NCBI GenBank assembly: GCA_945897955.1
Contig: CAMDGQ010000026.1
Span: 1 to 50,890 of the forward strand
DNA length: 50,890 nucleotides
Source: Tepidiphilus sp. J10
GTDB lineage: Bacteria > Pseudomonadota > Gammaproteobacteria > Burkholderiales > Thiobacillaceae
Direction of reading: 5' to 3'
Shown here: positions 34,273-46,127 of the stretch, in pieces
Layout of the letters: the number at the start of each line of letters is the position of its first letter
Position numbering within the stretch: position 1 is the first letter of the stretch
Program-made: the position numbers and the translations under genes
Notes under the pieces: model-generated
What the model was told of the DNA's origin: nothing
What the model saw: the letters and a program-made list of their open reading frames with translations, nothing else
Databases searched by the model: none

Positions 34273-34824
34273 ATGGCAAGCGTATTGATTCCCCTCGCGC
34301 CCGGCTTCGAAGACCTGGAAGCTGTCACCCTGTCCGATCTGCTGCGCCGCGCCGGCATCGAAGTGGTTACCGCCGGCCTGCATCCCGGCATTGTCACAGG
34401 CAGTCGAGGCATCCGCGTCGAGCCGGATGCCTGTCTCGACGACGTGCTGGCGCGCGATTTCGACCTCATCGCGCTGCCCGGCGGCCTGCCTGGGGCCGAA
34501 CATCTGCGCGACGACGCCCGCGTGCAGGCGCTGCTGAAAAGAATGGCCGCCGCCGGCCGCTACACCGCCGCCATCTGCGCCGCGCCGATGGCCCTTGCGC
34601 AAGCCGGACTGCTCGACGGCAAACAGGCCACTGCGTATCCCGGCGTGCTGGACTCGCTGAAACTGGCCAACACGCGCGGCAGCGGCGACGCGGTGGTGGT
34701 GGATGGCAAGGTGGTCACCTCGCAAGGCCCCGGCACGGCGATGGATTTTGCGCTGACCCTGATCGAACTGCTGAAAGGCGCGGTGGTGCGGCGGCAGGTC
34801 GAATCCGGCCTGGTACGGCGATAG
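34273..34824 (+). CDS. DJ-1/PfpI-family protein (YajL-like)
   Basis: A 183-residue protein with the DJ-1 fold: acidic residue E16 in GFEDLEAVTLSDLLRRAGIEV, LPGGLPGAEHL, and the nucleophile C102 in AAICAAPMALAQAGLL. These are the residues that form the reactive cysteine of DJ-1 and YajL (glyoxal/thiol stress protection). It starts at ATG 34273 directly after the flavoprotein gene, with AAGGAG reading from inside that gene, so the two are coupled. The substrate is debated even for well-studied relatives. Confidence 0.9.
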   Translation: MASVLIPLAPGFEDLEAVTLSDLLRRAGIEVVTAGLHPGIVTGSRGIRVEPDACLDDVLARDFDLIALPGGLPGAEHLRDDARVQALLKRMAAAGRYTAAICAAPMALAQAGLLDGKQATAYPGVLDSLKLANTRGSGDAVVVDGKVVTSQGPGTAMDFALTLIELLKGAVVRRQVESGLVRR

Positions 34825-34844
34825 CTGCGAAGGAGGAAGCCAAC

Positions 34845-35282
34845 ATGCGGATACATGAAGTGCTGTCGGTGAAGGCCGGCGCCGAAATCATCAGCATCGG
34901 ACCCGACGCTTCGGCCTGCGAAGCGGTCAAGCTGATGTCCGATCGCGATATCGGCTCGCTCGTCGTGCTGCGCGAAGGCGACATGGTCGGTTTCATCACC
35001 GAGCGCAACATCCTGCGCGGCATGCACACGCGTGGCTGCGCCCCGACCGTGATCAAGGTCAGCGACCTGATGGAAAAGGAACCGCTGGTCGCCACGCCGG
35101 ACGATTCCGTCGATTACGCCCGCGACGCAATGACAAAAAGCCACACCAGCCATCTCGTCGTGCTCGAAGGCAGCAGGCTGATCGGCGTCATTTCCTTCCA
35201 CGACGTCGCCCGCGCCTGCCTGAAAGAAGCCAGCTTCGAAAACGCACTGCTCAAGCGCTACATCAAGCACTGGCCGGAGTAG
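34845..35282 (+). CDS. Two-CBS-domain protein
   Basis: A 145-residue stand-alone CBS-pair protein: first domain IGPDASACEAVKLMSDRDIGSLVVLREGDMVGFITERN in part, second domain VATPDDSVDYARDAMTKSHTSHLVVLEGSRLIGVISFHDV. Such pairs bind adenine nucleotides and act as energy sensors on partner proteins. No effector domain is attached and no partner is evident, so its target is unknown. Strong ribosome site (AAGGAGG) before ATG 34845. Confidence 0.9.
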   Translation: MRIHEVLSVKAGAEIISIGPDASACEAVKLMSDRDIGSLVVLREGDMVGFITERNILRGMHTRGCAPTVIKVSDLMEKEPLVATPDDSVDYARDAMTKSHTSHLVVLEGSRLIGVISFHDVARACLKEASFENALLKRYIKHWPE

Positions 35283-35343
35283 CCGCGCGCCACGCTGACC
35301 CGTGTGCTCGCGGAAATGCGCGACCTGCTCGGCGCGCAGAATC

Positions 35344-35411
35344 GTAGGGTGGATAAGCGCAGCGCATCCACCATTGCTGCTGGGTGGATGCGCTGCGCTT
35401 ATCCACCCTAC
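35344..35411. repeat. GTAGGGTGGATAAGCG-family palindrome
   Basis: A perfect inverted repeat with arms of about 29-30 bases (start GTAGGGTGGATAAGCGCAGC) around a 10-base loop, between the CBS gene and vapB. This dispersed element is common in beta- and gammaproteobacteria. It may also act as a strong hairpin at the end of the CBS message. It marks the left edge of the accessory block. Confidence 0.85.
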
Positions 35412-35474
35412 GTACTTGTCCCGTCCGACTTGATCACTTACATTCACCGTGAATAGGTAATTCACGAGGCCATC

Positions 35475-35699
35475 ATGCGCAGCACCCTTACCGAACGTGG
35501 ACAGACCGTGGTTCCTGCCGCCATCCGCAAGCACTTCTCTCTCTCGCCAACCGACCGCCTGGAATGGGTGATTGAAGGCGACAGCCTGCGCGTGACGCCG
35601 GTGCATGCCGATCCGATTGCCGCTTTTCGTGGGCGTGGCAAAGGTGGCGCGGCGGCGCGTTTGCTGGCAGACCGCCAGGCCGACCGCGAACGTGAATGA
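35475..35699 (+). CDS. vapB: AbrB/MazE-type antitoxin of a VapBC pair
   Basis: A 74-residue protein with the swapped-hairpin DNA-binding fold: MRSTLTERGQTVVPAAIRKHFSLSPTDRLEWVIEGDSLRV in part is the N-terminal half, followed by a basic, disordered tail (AAFRGRGKGGAAARLLADR) that would wrap the toxin. It overlaps the toxin start by four bases (ATGA), the usual toxin-antitoxin coupling. Antitoxins of this kind repress their own promoter; AT-rich DNA with CATTCACCGTGAATAG upstream may hold the operator. Confidence 0.88.
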   Translation: MRSTLTERGQTVVPAAIRKHFSLSPTDRLEWVIEGDSLRVTPVHADPIAAFRGRGKGGAAARLLADRQADRERE

Positions 35700-36103
35700 A
35701 GCGCTGGCTGCTGGATACCTCCGCGCTGCTGGCGTTGCGCGATGACGAACCCGGCGCGGATGAAGTCGCCGATTTGCTGCGTCAGGCGCAGCAAGGCAGG
35801 GCGCGGTGTCTGGGCTGTTTCATGACCCAGATGGAAGTGCTGTACCGAGTCTGGAAAGACGAAAATGAAGCCGATGGGCGACTGGCGCTGGCGCAAATTC
35901 AGGCGCTGCCAATCGAGTGGCTGCATGAAACACCCCAATTGCTGGAAGCCGCCGCGCGCATCAAAGCCACACAGCGGGTCTCTCTCGCCGATGCCTGGAT
36001 TGCAGCCTGCGCCGAACTGGAAGACGCCACGCTGGTTCACAAAGACCCGGAATTCGAATCGCTGGCCATTGCTCAGCAGCGCCTGCCGTACAAATCCGCA
36101 TGA
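35696..36103 (+). CDS. vapC: PIN-domain ribonuclease toxin VapC
   Basis: A 135-residue PIN nuclease. The acidic active-site residues are D7 (LLDTSALLAL), E47 (MTQMEVLYRVW), D99 (SLADAWIAACA) and D117 (VHKDPEFE), all present, so the toxin should be active. Homologues cut tRNA or rRNA; the target cannot be told here. Its end overlaps the start of the restriction-modification gene by four bases (ATGA), an unusual coupling of a toxin to a restriction system. Confidence 0.9.
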   Translation: MKRWLLDTSALLALRDDEPGADEVADLLRQAQQGRARCLGCFMTQMEVLYRVWKDENEADGRLALAQIQALPIEWLHETPQLLEAAARIKATQRVSLADAWIAACAELEDATLVHKDPEFESLAIAQQRLPYKSA

Positions 36104-36708
36104 CCCCCGAATCCTTCATCACCCGCTGGCAACACGCCGACGGTTCCGAACTCGCCAACGCGCAGAGTTTTGTGCGCGAACTGTGTGAACTGCTCGACGT
36201 GCCGGTGCCCGACCCGGCCCGTGCCGACACGCGCGACAACGCCTATGTGTTCGAGCGGCGGGTCATCTTCCGGCATGGCGACGGCGGCAGTTCCGAGGGC
36301 CGCATCGACACCTACCGGCGCGCCTGCTTCGTGCTGGAATCGAAAAAACTCAAACTGAATCAGCAAACCAAGGGCTTCGACGACGGCATGCAGCGCGGCC
36401 GCGCCCAGGCCGAGAACTACTCGCGCGCCTTGCCGGCAGAAGAAACGCGGCCGCCGTTTCTGATCGTTGTCGATGTCGGCCACGTCATCGAGTTGTATGC
36501 CGAATTCAGCCGCAGCGGTGCGACCTACACACCGTTCCCCGACCCGCGTTCCTACCGCATCAAGCTCGAAGACCTGCGCGACCCGGCCATTCGCGCGCGC
36601 CTGCGTCTGATCTGGCTGGACCCGCTGGCGCTCGACCCCGGCACGCATTTCGGCGCGCGTCACGCGCGAGATTTCGCGCCGTCTGGCCAATGTCGCGCGC
36701 GAACTTGA
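36100..36708 (+). pseudogene. N-terminal part of an MmeI-like type IIG restriction-modification enzyme (frameshifted)
   Basis: 202 codons holding the nuclease domain of an MmeI-type enzyme: D70-x9-E80-S-K82 in RIDTYRRACFVLESKKLKLN-type context is a PD-(D/E)xK endonuclease centre. Residues up to about LDPLALDPGTH match the family; after that the frame is wrong (FGARHARDFAPSGQCRART) and stops at 36708. The next frame from about 36650 continues the family sequence with VTREISRRLANVARELEQAG and MFAEDVGLLP. So one extra base or two missing bases near 36640-36665 splits the gene. No slippery heptamer is seen. Either a true mutation that separates the nuclease from the methylase, or a sequencing error. 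Confidence 0.75.
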
Positions 36709-36766
36709 GCAGGCCGGGCACGACGCCGAGGCCGTCGCCGGCTTTCTCTCGCGCTGCCTGTTCTGC

Positions 36767-39649
<2,883 letters not shown>

Positions 39650-39667
39650 CCCCGTGATTAACGGCCC

Positions 39668-39761
39668 GTAGCCTGGATGCAGCGGCAGCGGAATCCGGGG
39701 ACTTTGCCGATGCGCTTCCCGCATCCCCTTCCCGGATTCCGCTACGCTGCATCCGGGCTAC
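39668..39761. repeat. GTAGCCTGGATGC-family palindrome downstream of the restriction-modification gene
   Basis: A 94-bp fold-back element of the same family as 39339-39419, starting 18 bases after the stop codon; arms GTAGCCTGGATGCAGCGGC and the complement ending GCATCCGGGCTAC. Possible transcript-end hairpin. Confidence 0.8.
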
Positions 39762-39816
39762 AGGTTTGCGCCACGCCGGCGACCACGTTGCTTTGGCTGA
39801 TCAATCAGACCGGACT

Positions 39817-39874
39817 GTAGGTGCGAATTTATTCGCATATTCAACCGCTTGCGTGCGAATGAATTCGCACCTAC
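39817..39874. repeat. GTAGGTGCGAATT-family palindrome
   Basis: A 58-bp element with arms GTAGGTGCGAATTTATTCGC and the complement ending GAATTCGCACCTAC (one mismatch), around a 16-base loop. A different family from its neighbour, again with GTAG/CTAC ends. With 39668-39761 it marks the right edge of the accessory block. Confidence 0.8.
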
Positions 39875-39967
39875 ATAGGTAACGCAAATGTTTGAAATTA
39901 AAGGTTATTCAACATCAACTACCACTTTCTGGATGATTGAATCCGGGGGCAGCGCTTCCTGCCCAGA

Positions 39968-40894
39968 TCAGAAATTGTCCGCTTCGATTTCCAGATAGGC
40001 CTTGTTGATGTTGTTGCCCATCTGCTCGTCGAAGTTATGCAGTTTCTTCCATTCGGTCAGATCGAGTTTCTGGCGGATTTCGCTGTCGGTAAGGCCTGCC
40101 TTGACGCCCGCCGCGATGCCGTCATACAGGCTGAGCATGCGTTGATGCATGGCGGCGGCTTCCTGCTTGCTCATCAGCGGGCCATGGCCGGGGACGATGG
40201 TCTTGATCGGCAGGTTTTGCACTTCGCCCAGCGTGTTTATCCATTCCTTCAGTTTGGCGTCGCGGAAGCTGGGCGCGACCTGGTTGACCAGCACATCGCC
40301 CGAGAGCAGCACCTGATCGTCCGGCAGCCAGATCATCATGTCGCCGATGGTGTGGGCGGCTTCCGGCACCCAGAACACCAGCTTGATACCGGCCAGGGTC
40401 AGCTCGGTGCGGCTCTTTTTCGGGTAGGTGGTGTCGGCCGGAATGACCCTGGTATTGGGAAATTTGCGCTCGTTGATCGATTCAAGGATGGAGATCCAGG
40501 TTGGACCGTCTTCCAGCATCAGTTGACGGCATAGCTCGGAACTGAGGAATTTGGCGGCGGGAAAGGCAGCGTTGCCCAGGGTATGGTCGCCATGATGGTG
40601 CGTGTTGATGACGTATTTGATCGGCTTGTCGGTGAGCTTGGCGAAATGTCCCGCCAGCATCGTGCCGATTTCGTCTGAGAGGCCGGTATCAATCACGATC
40701 GCGCCGGTGTCGCCGATCAGCAGGACGCTGTTGACCATGTAGCCCTGATTTTTCTTGGTCGGCATTTCCATCGGGCCCAGCAGGGCGTAGATGCGGTCAT
40801 TGACCTTGGCCACCCTGGGTTCGGGAATGGATGCCGCCGATGCGATGGAAGCTGTGAGCATCAGGCCGATCAGAATCGAAAAAAATCGTTGCAT
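39968..40894 (-). CDS. Secreted metallo-beta-lactamase-fold hydrolase
   Basis: A 308-residue periplasmic enzyme with a signal peptide (MQRFFSILIGLMLTASIASA) and the zinc motif THHHGDHTLGN, plus AAHTIGDMMIWLP (metal histidine), SGDVLVN (bridging aspartate) and VPGHGPLM. It resembles the SoxH / quinoprotein-linked hydrolases rather than true lactamases; the substrate is unknown. Start at ATG 40894 behind AAAGGAG; the TTG one codon upstream is less likely. A small hairpin (GGGCAG-CGCTTC-CTGCCC, 39947-39964) lies just after the stop without a T-run. Confidence 0.88.
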   Translation of the reverse strand: MQRFFSILIGLMLTASIASAASIPEPRVAKVNDRIYALLGPMEMPTKKNQGYMVNSVLLIGDTGAIVIDTGLSDEIGTMLAGHFAKLTDKPIKYVINTHHHGDHTLGNAAFPAAKFLSSELCRQLMLEDGPTWISILESINERKFPNTRVIPADTTYPKKSRTELTLAGIKLVFWVPEAAHTIGDMMIWLPDDQVLLSGDVLVNQVAPSFRDAKLKEWINTLGEVQNLPIKTIVPGHGPLMSKQEAAAMHQRMLSLYDGIAAGVKAGLTDSEIRQKLDLTEWKKLHNFDEQMGNNINKAYLEIEADNF

Positions 40895-40918
40895 CAATAA
40901 CTCCTTTTTATGGCTTGG

Positions 40919-41695
40919 TTAGGACAGAGGGGATTTCAACACGTCCAGCGCATCGGCTTCGAGCCATTTCCATGCGCCCGGAGCGAGGTCGACCGGCAAA
41001 GCATAGCCGCCGATGGCCTGGCGGTGCAGCGCTTCGACGCGATTGCCCGCCGCCGCGATCATGCGTTTGACCTGGTGGTATTTGCCTTCGTTGATGGTCA
41101 TTTCCAGGCGATGTTCGCTCATCGCCCGACATTGCCTGGCGCGCAGCGGTGCCGGCTCGTCGTGGAGCTGGACGCCGGCCAGCAATTGCTCGATCAGCGC
41201 GGGCGGGAAGGCGTGCTTGCAGGTGATCCGGTAGGTCTTGCCGATCTGCTTTTTTGGAGCGGTATGGTCATGGATGAAGCGGCCGTCATCGGAGAACAGC
41301 AACAGCCCGGTGGTGTCCTGATCAAGCCGGCCGACGCACTGCACGCCACGGCGCAGCAGATATTCAGGCAGCAGCGCAAACACGCTGGGATGGTCCTGCG
41401 GTTGCCGCGAGCATTCGTATCCCGCCGGTTTGTTGAGCACCAGATAGGCGTGCTCGCGATAGCGATAGGTTTCGCCATCGACGCTGAATGTCAGGTTCTC
41501 GCAGGGGAATTCGCGCTCCGGGTCGCTGACCGGAACACCATCGAACAGCACCCGCTGCCGCCGGATCAGTTCACGGCAATCGCGCCGGCTGCCCAGCCCC
41601 TGCGATTGCAATATGCGACAAGCCTGCATGGGCCGGCTCAAGCAATCCAGGACAGATTCGGGGAGAGGAACATGGCTGGCTGACCTCGGTTGCAT
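40919..41695 (-). CDS. rsuA: RsuA-type 16S rRNA pseudouridine synthase
   Basis: A 258-residue RNA-modifying enzyme. The S4-like N-terminus (RILQSQGLGSRRDCRELIRRQRVLFDG) binds RNA; the catalytic aspartate is in GRLDQDTTGLLLFSDDG; further RsuA signatures are LVLNKPAGYECSRQ and INEGKYHQVKRMIAAAGNRVEALHR. RsuA modifies U516 of 16S rRNA; closely related RluE/RluF enzymes share these motifs, so the exact site is inferred. The start at ATG 41695 is used; an ATG 22 codons in would cut the S4 domain. Confidence 0.85.
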   Translation of the reverse strand: MQPRSASHVPLPESVLDCLSRPMQACRILQSQGLGSRRDCRELIRRQRVLFDGVPVSDPEREFPCENLTFSVDGETYRYREHAYLVLNKPAGYECSRQPQDHPSVFALLPEYLLRRGVQCVGRLDQDTTGLLLFSDDGRFIHDHTAPKKQIGKTYRITCKHAFPPALIEQLLAGVQLHDEPAPLRARQCRAMSEHRLEMTINEGKYHQVKRMIAAAGNRVEALHRQAIGGYALPVDLAPGAWKWLEADALDVLKSPLS

Positions 41696-41869
41696 ACGGA
41701 AGTTGGGGCAGCGAAGTTTGCATGAATCCGCCGCTCCGGGAAGGGTCTGGATGGACTATTCGGCTGGGTTTCAACGGTGTTCTCGCTGGCGTGGGGCATA
41801 AGAACATTGCATAACCTGATGGCGTGGCCGGCTTCATAATCAGCGCTTTTGTCGCAACGAGAGACCCTC

Positions 41870-42973
41870 ATGGCCGAGACCAAAAGCAACGAGAACCCCA
41901 GCACCGAAACCTCCACTCCCGCGAAGTCTCCGCGTCGGCGAACTCGCGCCGCGAAGCCGCCAATCGCCGCCGTCGCGAATGAAAGCGTGTCGCTGCCTGA
42001 TGTTGTGGCGCCCGGCGACACACCCGGCGAGGCGGCGATCGACATCGCCGCCGATGCGGCGAGTTGCCCGAATCCGGAAGCCGCCGCCGAGATCGAGGCA
42101 GTCAGCCATGACCCGGTCGCGATGGCCGTCGCGCACGCGCCGGCCGGCAGCAACGAAAACAGCGATTACGCCGCTTTGCCGGCGAGTTATCCGTATCGCA
42201 CCCGCATCCGCCGGGTTGATTACGAAGCGCAGAAAGAGAAGCTGCAAATCGAGTTGTTGAAGGTGCAAAGCTGGGTGCGCGACAGCGGCCAGAAGATTGT
42301 CGTGCTGTTCGAGGGGCGCGACGCGGCAGGCAAGGGCGGCACCATCAAGCGCTATATGGAACACCTGAATCCGCGCGGCGCGCGCGTCGTCGCACTCGAC
42401 AAACCGTCCGACCGCGAGCGCGGCCAGTGGTATTTCCAGCGTTATGTGCAGCATCTGCCGACCGCTGGTGAAATGGTCTTCTTCGACCGCTCCTGGTACA
42501 ACCGCGCCGGCGTCGAGCGGGTCATGGGTTTCTGCACACCGCATGAATATCTCGAATTCATGCGCCAGACGCCGCAGTTCGAACGCATGCTGGCGAACAG
42601 CGGCGTGCAACTGTTCAAGTACTGGTTTTCGGTCAGCCGCGAAGAGCAGTTGCGGCGCTTCATCTCGCGTCGCGACGATCCGCTCAAACACTGGAAGCTG
42701 TCGCCCATCGACATCAAGTCGCTCGATATGTGGGACGCCTATACCGAGGCTAAAACCGCGATGTTCTTCCATACCGACACAGCGGACGCGCCCTGGGTGG
42801 TGATCAAATCGGATGACAAGAAGCGCGCGCGGCTGAATTGCATGCGGCATTTTTTGCACACCCTGCCCTATCCGGACAAGGATCTGCATGTCGCGCATCA
42901 GCCCGATCCGCTGCTGGTCGGCTCCGGCGCTCAGGTTCTGGCGGGCGAGGAAAACATCCTCACCCGTTTCTGA
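41870..42973 (+). CDS. ppk2: Polyphosphate kinase 2
   Basis: Transfers phosphate between polyphosphate and nucleoside diphosphates. 367 residues: about 110 N-terminal residues of alanine/proline-rich, probably disordered sequence (APAKSPRRRTRAAKPP-like), then the PPK2 core with Walker A GRDAAGKGGTIKRYME, FFDRSWYNRAGVERVMGF (Walker B region), SVSREEQLRRFISRRDDPLKHWKLSP and the lid KSDDKKRARLNCMRHFL. Class I PPK2 pattern. ATG 41870 is chosen over a TTG seven codons earlier. Divergent from rsuA across a 174-base gap with nothing else recognised. Confidence 0.92.
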   Translation: MAETKSNENPSTETSTPAKSPRRRTRAAKPPIAAVANESVSLPDVVAPGDTPGEAAIDIAADAASCPNPEAAAEIEAVSHDPVAMAVAHAPAGSNENSDYAALPASYPYRTRIRRVDYEAQKEKLQIELLKVQSWVRDSGQKIVVLFEGRDAAGKGGTIKRYMEHLNPRGARVVALDKPSDRERGQWYFQRYVQHLPTAGEMVFFDRSWYNRAGVERVMGFCTPHEYLEFMRQTPQFERMLANSGVQLFKYWFSVSREEQLRRFISRRDDPLKHWKLSPIDIKSLDMWDAYTEAKTAMFFHTDTADAPWVVIKSDDKKRARLNCMRHFLHTLPYPDKDLHVAHQPDPLLVGSGAQVLAGEENILTRF

Positions 42974-42983
42974 GCGGCGACGT

Positions 42984-43514
42984 TCAGATCGCGATCAGTC
43001 CCAGCAAGCCCAGAACCAGCAGAACGATGCCGCCGGTCACAACGTGGCTGTTCGGCTCGCTCAGGTTCTGGCGCACTTCCAGACGCATCTTTTCGACCTT
43101 CATGGTCAGGTCTGACGCGGGCGCCACTTCCACCTGGTAGCTGCCTGGCTGCACCTTCTGCATAAACAGCAGGTGTTCCTTGAACATCGGATTGCCGTTT
43201 GCCACGTTGGATGTCTTCAAGGTGATCAACAACGGCTTGGCCGACTCGCCCTGTTTAATGAGCGTGACGTTGTAACGATCCATCGGCGGCTTGTGCTCGT
43301 CCATATTGGGCGAGAAGCTGGCATCGACATGCAGAATCAGGCCCACCGGCGCCATCTCCGTTTGCAGTTGAAATGGCGCCGAGCTCCATTTGCCGGCAAC
43401 CGATTCGAGCGACAGCATGGCGGTTTGTTTGCCGGTGAAAAACTTGGCATGAATCCAGTAGGCCGGCGCAAGTATCAGGCCGATGACGAGGAACAGCAGG
43501 GAAACGGTTTTCAT
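42984..43514 (-). CDS. Small membrane protein with two membrane helices, linked to a histidine kinase
   Basis: 176 residues I do not recognise: an N-terminal helix (VSLLFLVIGLILAPAYWIHA), an extracytoplasmic beta-rich domain of about 125 residues (KWSSAPFQLQTEMAPVGLILHVDASF, YNVTLIKQGESAKPLLITLKTSN, GSYQVEVAPASDL), and a C-terminal helix (VVTGGIVLLVLGLLGLIAI). No cysteines or catalytic motif. Its ATG overlaps the stop of the hybrid histidine kinase (ATGA), so it is made from the same message and could be a sensor accessory or target. Confidence 0.7.
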   Translation of the reverse strand: MKTVSLLFLVIGLILAPAYWIHAKFFTGKQTAMLSLESVAGKWSSAPFQLQTEMAPVGLILHVDASFSPNMDEHKPPMDRYNVTLIKQGESAKPLLITLKTSNVANGNPMFKEHLLFMQKVQPGSYQVEVAPASDLTMKVEKMRLEVRQNLSEPNSHVVTGGIVLLVLGLLGLIAI

Positions 43515-45457
43515 GGTTCGGAACGGTTTGTGGAAGAAAGCGCGCTGGCCGGATCGGCCAGCAGATGCGAGAGAAAGGCGCGCAGTTTGGCTGGTTTGAG
43601 CGGTTTGTGCAGCACCGGCAACTGGCTGGCCTGAATTGCCTGGATGGTATCGGCGGCGGTGTCGCCGGTCAGCAGCGCGGCGGGAATGCCGGCACCGAAC
43701 GCGGCGCGCAGAAGTTGCACCGCCTCGACGCCGGTGCGACCGTCGCGCAGACGGTAATCGCACAGGATGAGATCCGGCGCGCGGCCCAGCGCCTGCAATT
43801 CGGCGCGCACCTGTTCGGCATCCTCACCCGCCGCCAGGGCTACGTTCCAGTGGTCGAACACCTCCACCATCGCGGCCAGAATGTCTTCGTCATCGTCGAT
43901 GAACGCCACCAGCGCCTTTTCCAGCGGCAATGCAAAGGCGGGTATCGGAGCGGCCGCTTCGGGCTGATCCGGCGCGGCCGCGCAGCGGGCGAGCTGGAAC
44001 GAAAAGCACGCGCCCAGCCCTGGTTCCGAGCGGACTTTGACCTGGCTGCCGAGCAGACGAGCGAGGCGGGTGACGATGGCGAGGCCAAGGCCGAGTCCCT
44101 TGTCGCGATGACGTTCCGGATTTTCGAGCTGGAAATATTCTTCAAAAATCCGCGCCTGGAACTCCTGCGGTATGCCCTTGCCGGTATCCAGTACCTCGAA
44201 CCGAATCCAGTCCTTGCCAACCCGGCGCGCGCCAACCAGTACGCCGCCACGCTCGGTATTGCGCAGCGCGTTGGAGACCAGATTGGCAAGGATGCGTTCG
44301 ACCAGCACCGGGTCGGAATAGCCCCACAAACTGCTTGCCGCGAAGGTCAGGCGAATGCCGCGTGCCTGGGCGACGGGCTGGAACTGGCTTGCCACATGCT
44401 TGAATGCCTTGTCGATCGGGAAACAGGCCGGCCGTGCCTCTACCACGCCGGCATCCAGTTTGGACAAGTCGAGCAGCGCGTTGAGCAGGCTTCCCATGGC
44501 GGAGGCGGAGGCTTCGATGTGCTGCGCCAGCCGCCCCGCTTCGCCGCGCGGAACCTGCTCGCGCAATGCCGCCACCAGCAAGGTCAGGGCATGCAGCGGC
44601 TGGCGCAGATCATGGCTGGCGGCGGCAAGAAAACGCGACTTGGCCAGCACGGCGGCTTCCGCCGCCAGCTTCTGGCCGAGCAATTCGGAAGTGGCGTCCC
44701 GCACTTTGATGGTCAGATTGTTCCGATTCGCTTCCAGCGCACCCGCCATGCGATTGACGCCACGTTCGAGCTGGCCGATTTCGCCCTGTGAAGTCTCCGG
44801 CGTGCGCTCGGTCAGATTGCCGTCGGCCAGATGCGCCACGGTATTGGTAATGGTCAGCAAAGGCCGGCTGACGCCGCCTGACAGCCGCCAGGCCAGCAGC
44901 ATCGCGATCACGATGGCGGCGAGGGCCGCGCCGCCTGCGGCCAGACCGACTTGCGAGCGCGTCAATTCCACTGGCGCACGACTCAGGCTGACCACCAGAA
45001 ACAGGTCGCTCCGCCCGGCTTCAGGCAGATCGAGATAGGGGTCCGTCTCGCTCTGCGCCGGCAGCTTCACCACCTGCGAGAAATACAGCATCGGCCCCTT
45101 GCGCCAACGCGGCTCAGGCGGCGTTCCCGTCAGCATCGGCAGTGCTGTTGCGCTGCCGCTGATCAGCAGCCATTGCACGCCATCGGTGACTGCGGCCGCT
45201 TCGAAGTTGTGCGAGTTGCGCTCGTAATCAAGAAAACGCTTGGCCGGCGGCAGGTTGCCGGAGAACAGGTCGAAGGCGATCGCGTTGGCCAGATGTTTGG
45301 TGCTGTCCTGGCCCTGGTTGATCAGCGCCTGCTCCATTTCATTGACGCCGCGCTGGGTGAAATAGAACGCGAGAACACTCACCGCAAGTATCAGCGGCAT
45401 CAATGCGACCGCCAGGATGCGCAAGCGAAGGGTCATCGACGAGCGGAAACTGGTCAT
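43511..45457 (-). CDS. Hybrid sensor histidine kinase with C-terminal receiver
   Basis: A 648-residue membrane kinase: helix 1 near residues 12-33, a periplasmic domain of about 135 residues, helix 2 near 170-192, HAMP, then a phosphoacceptor domain with H282 in AAASHDLRQPLHALTLL, an ATPase domain (NLVSNALRNTERGG, DTGKGIPQEFQARIFEEYFQL, GLGLGLAIVTRLARLLG) and a receiver with D567 (LILCDYRLRDG) and lysine in LHKPLKP. The HDLRQPLHA box defines a subgroup common in betaproteobacteria. The cognate regulator gene lies 28 bases upstream. The signal is unknown. Confidence 0.9.
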   Translation of the reverse strand: MTSFRSSMTLRLRILAVALMPLILAVSVLAFYFTQRGVNEMEQALINQGQDSTKHLANAIAFDLFSGNLPPAKRFLDYERNSHNFEAAAVTDGVQWLLISGSATALPMLTGTPPEPRWRKGPMLYFSQVVKLPAQSETDPYLDLPEAGRSDLFLVVSLSRAPVELTRSQVGLAAGGAALAAIVIAMLLAWRLSGGVSRPLLTITNTVAHLADGNLTERTPETSQGEIGQLERGVNRMAGALEANRNNLTIKVRDATSELLGQKLAAEAAVLAKSRFLAAASHDLRQPLHALTLLVAALREQVPRGEAGRLAQHIEASASAMGSLLNALLDLSKLDAGVVEARPACFPIDKAFKHVASQFQPVAQARGIRLTFAASSLWGYSDPVLVERILANLVSNALRNTERGGVLVGARRVGKDWIRFEVLDTGKGIPQEFQARIFEEYFQLENPERHRDKGLGLGLAIVTRLARLLGSQVKVRSEPGLGACFSFQLARCAAAPDQPEAAAPIPAFALPLEKALVAFIDDDEDILAAMVEVFDHWNVALAAGEDAEQVRAELQALGRAPDLILCDYRLRDGRTGVEAVQLLRAAFGAGIPAALLTGDTAADTIQAIQASQLPVLHKPLKPAKLRAFLSHLLADPASALSSTNRSEP

Positions 45458-45485
45458 GGCGCGGTATCGGAAGCGATCGTTGGTT

Positions 45486-46127
45486 CTACTTCTTGCCCTT
45501 GCGCAAGCTCATTTTCTGGATGACCAGCACGGCTTCGGTGCGGTTGCTGACCTTCAGCAACTTGAAGATTGCGGCAACGTGGATTTTCACGGTGCCTTCG
45601 GTGACTTGCAGAATGTCGCCGATCTGTCGATTACTCAGCCCCTTCGCCAATTCGCGCATGACCTGGAGCTGGCGGTCGGTCAGGGCGTGGTGGTGGTTGA
45701 TCTGCGCTGGCGGGGCCTCCTCGGTGGCGGGCGTCTCGATCAGGCCGGGCGGAACATAGACACCGCCGGCAAGGACGTGTTGCAGCGCGGCCAGAATGGT
45801 TTCACTGGGCGAGGATTTGGTGATGTAACCGAGCGCCCCGGCCGCCAGCAGTTTCTTGATATCCGCGACCTCCTCGGAGGCGGAAAGCACCACCACCGGA
45901 ATATCGGGAAATGCAGCGCGAAAACGGGCGACCCCATCCAGACCTGACATGCCCGGCATGTAAAGGTCAAGCAGGGCAAGATCGACCTCGCGTGCGCGCC
46001 GCATGGCGGCGAATGCCGTCGGGTAATCATCGGCTTCGATCAGCGTGACGCGCTTTTCCAGCTTGAGCAGGACCGGTTTCACGCCCTCGCGAAACAGCGG
46101 ATGGTCATCCGCCAGCAGTATTCTCAT
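45486..46127 (-). CDS. NarL/LuxR-type response regulator
   Basis: A 213-residue regulator: receiver domain with ADDHPLFREG and acceptor D54 in LLDLYMPGMSGLDG, then a LuxR helix-turn-helix (LTDRQLQVMRELAKGLSNRQIGDILQVTEGTVKIHVAAIF in part). Start at ATG 46127, five bases after GGGGAG; a GTG two codons earlier lacks a usable site. Partner of the hybrid kinase directly downstream. Regulated genes are not shown. Confidence 0.92.
   Translation of the reverse strand: MRILLADDHPLFREGVKPVLLKLEKRVTLIEADDYPTAFAAMRRAREVDLALLDLYMPGMSGLDGVARFRAAFPDIPVVVLSASEEVADIKKLLAAGALGYITKSSPSETILAALQHVLAGGVYVPPGLIETPATEEAPPAQINHHHALTDRQLQVMRELAKGLSNRQIGDILQVTEGTVKIHVAAIFKLLKVSNRTEAVLVIQKMSLRKGKK

Noticed and set aside
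36640..36710. Programmed ribosomal frameshift in the MmeI-like gene
   Set aside because: No slippery heptamer or obvious stimulating structure at the junction; mutation or sequencing error is simpler.
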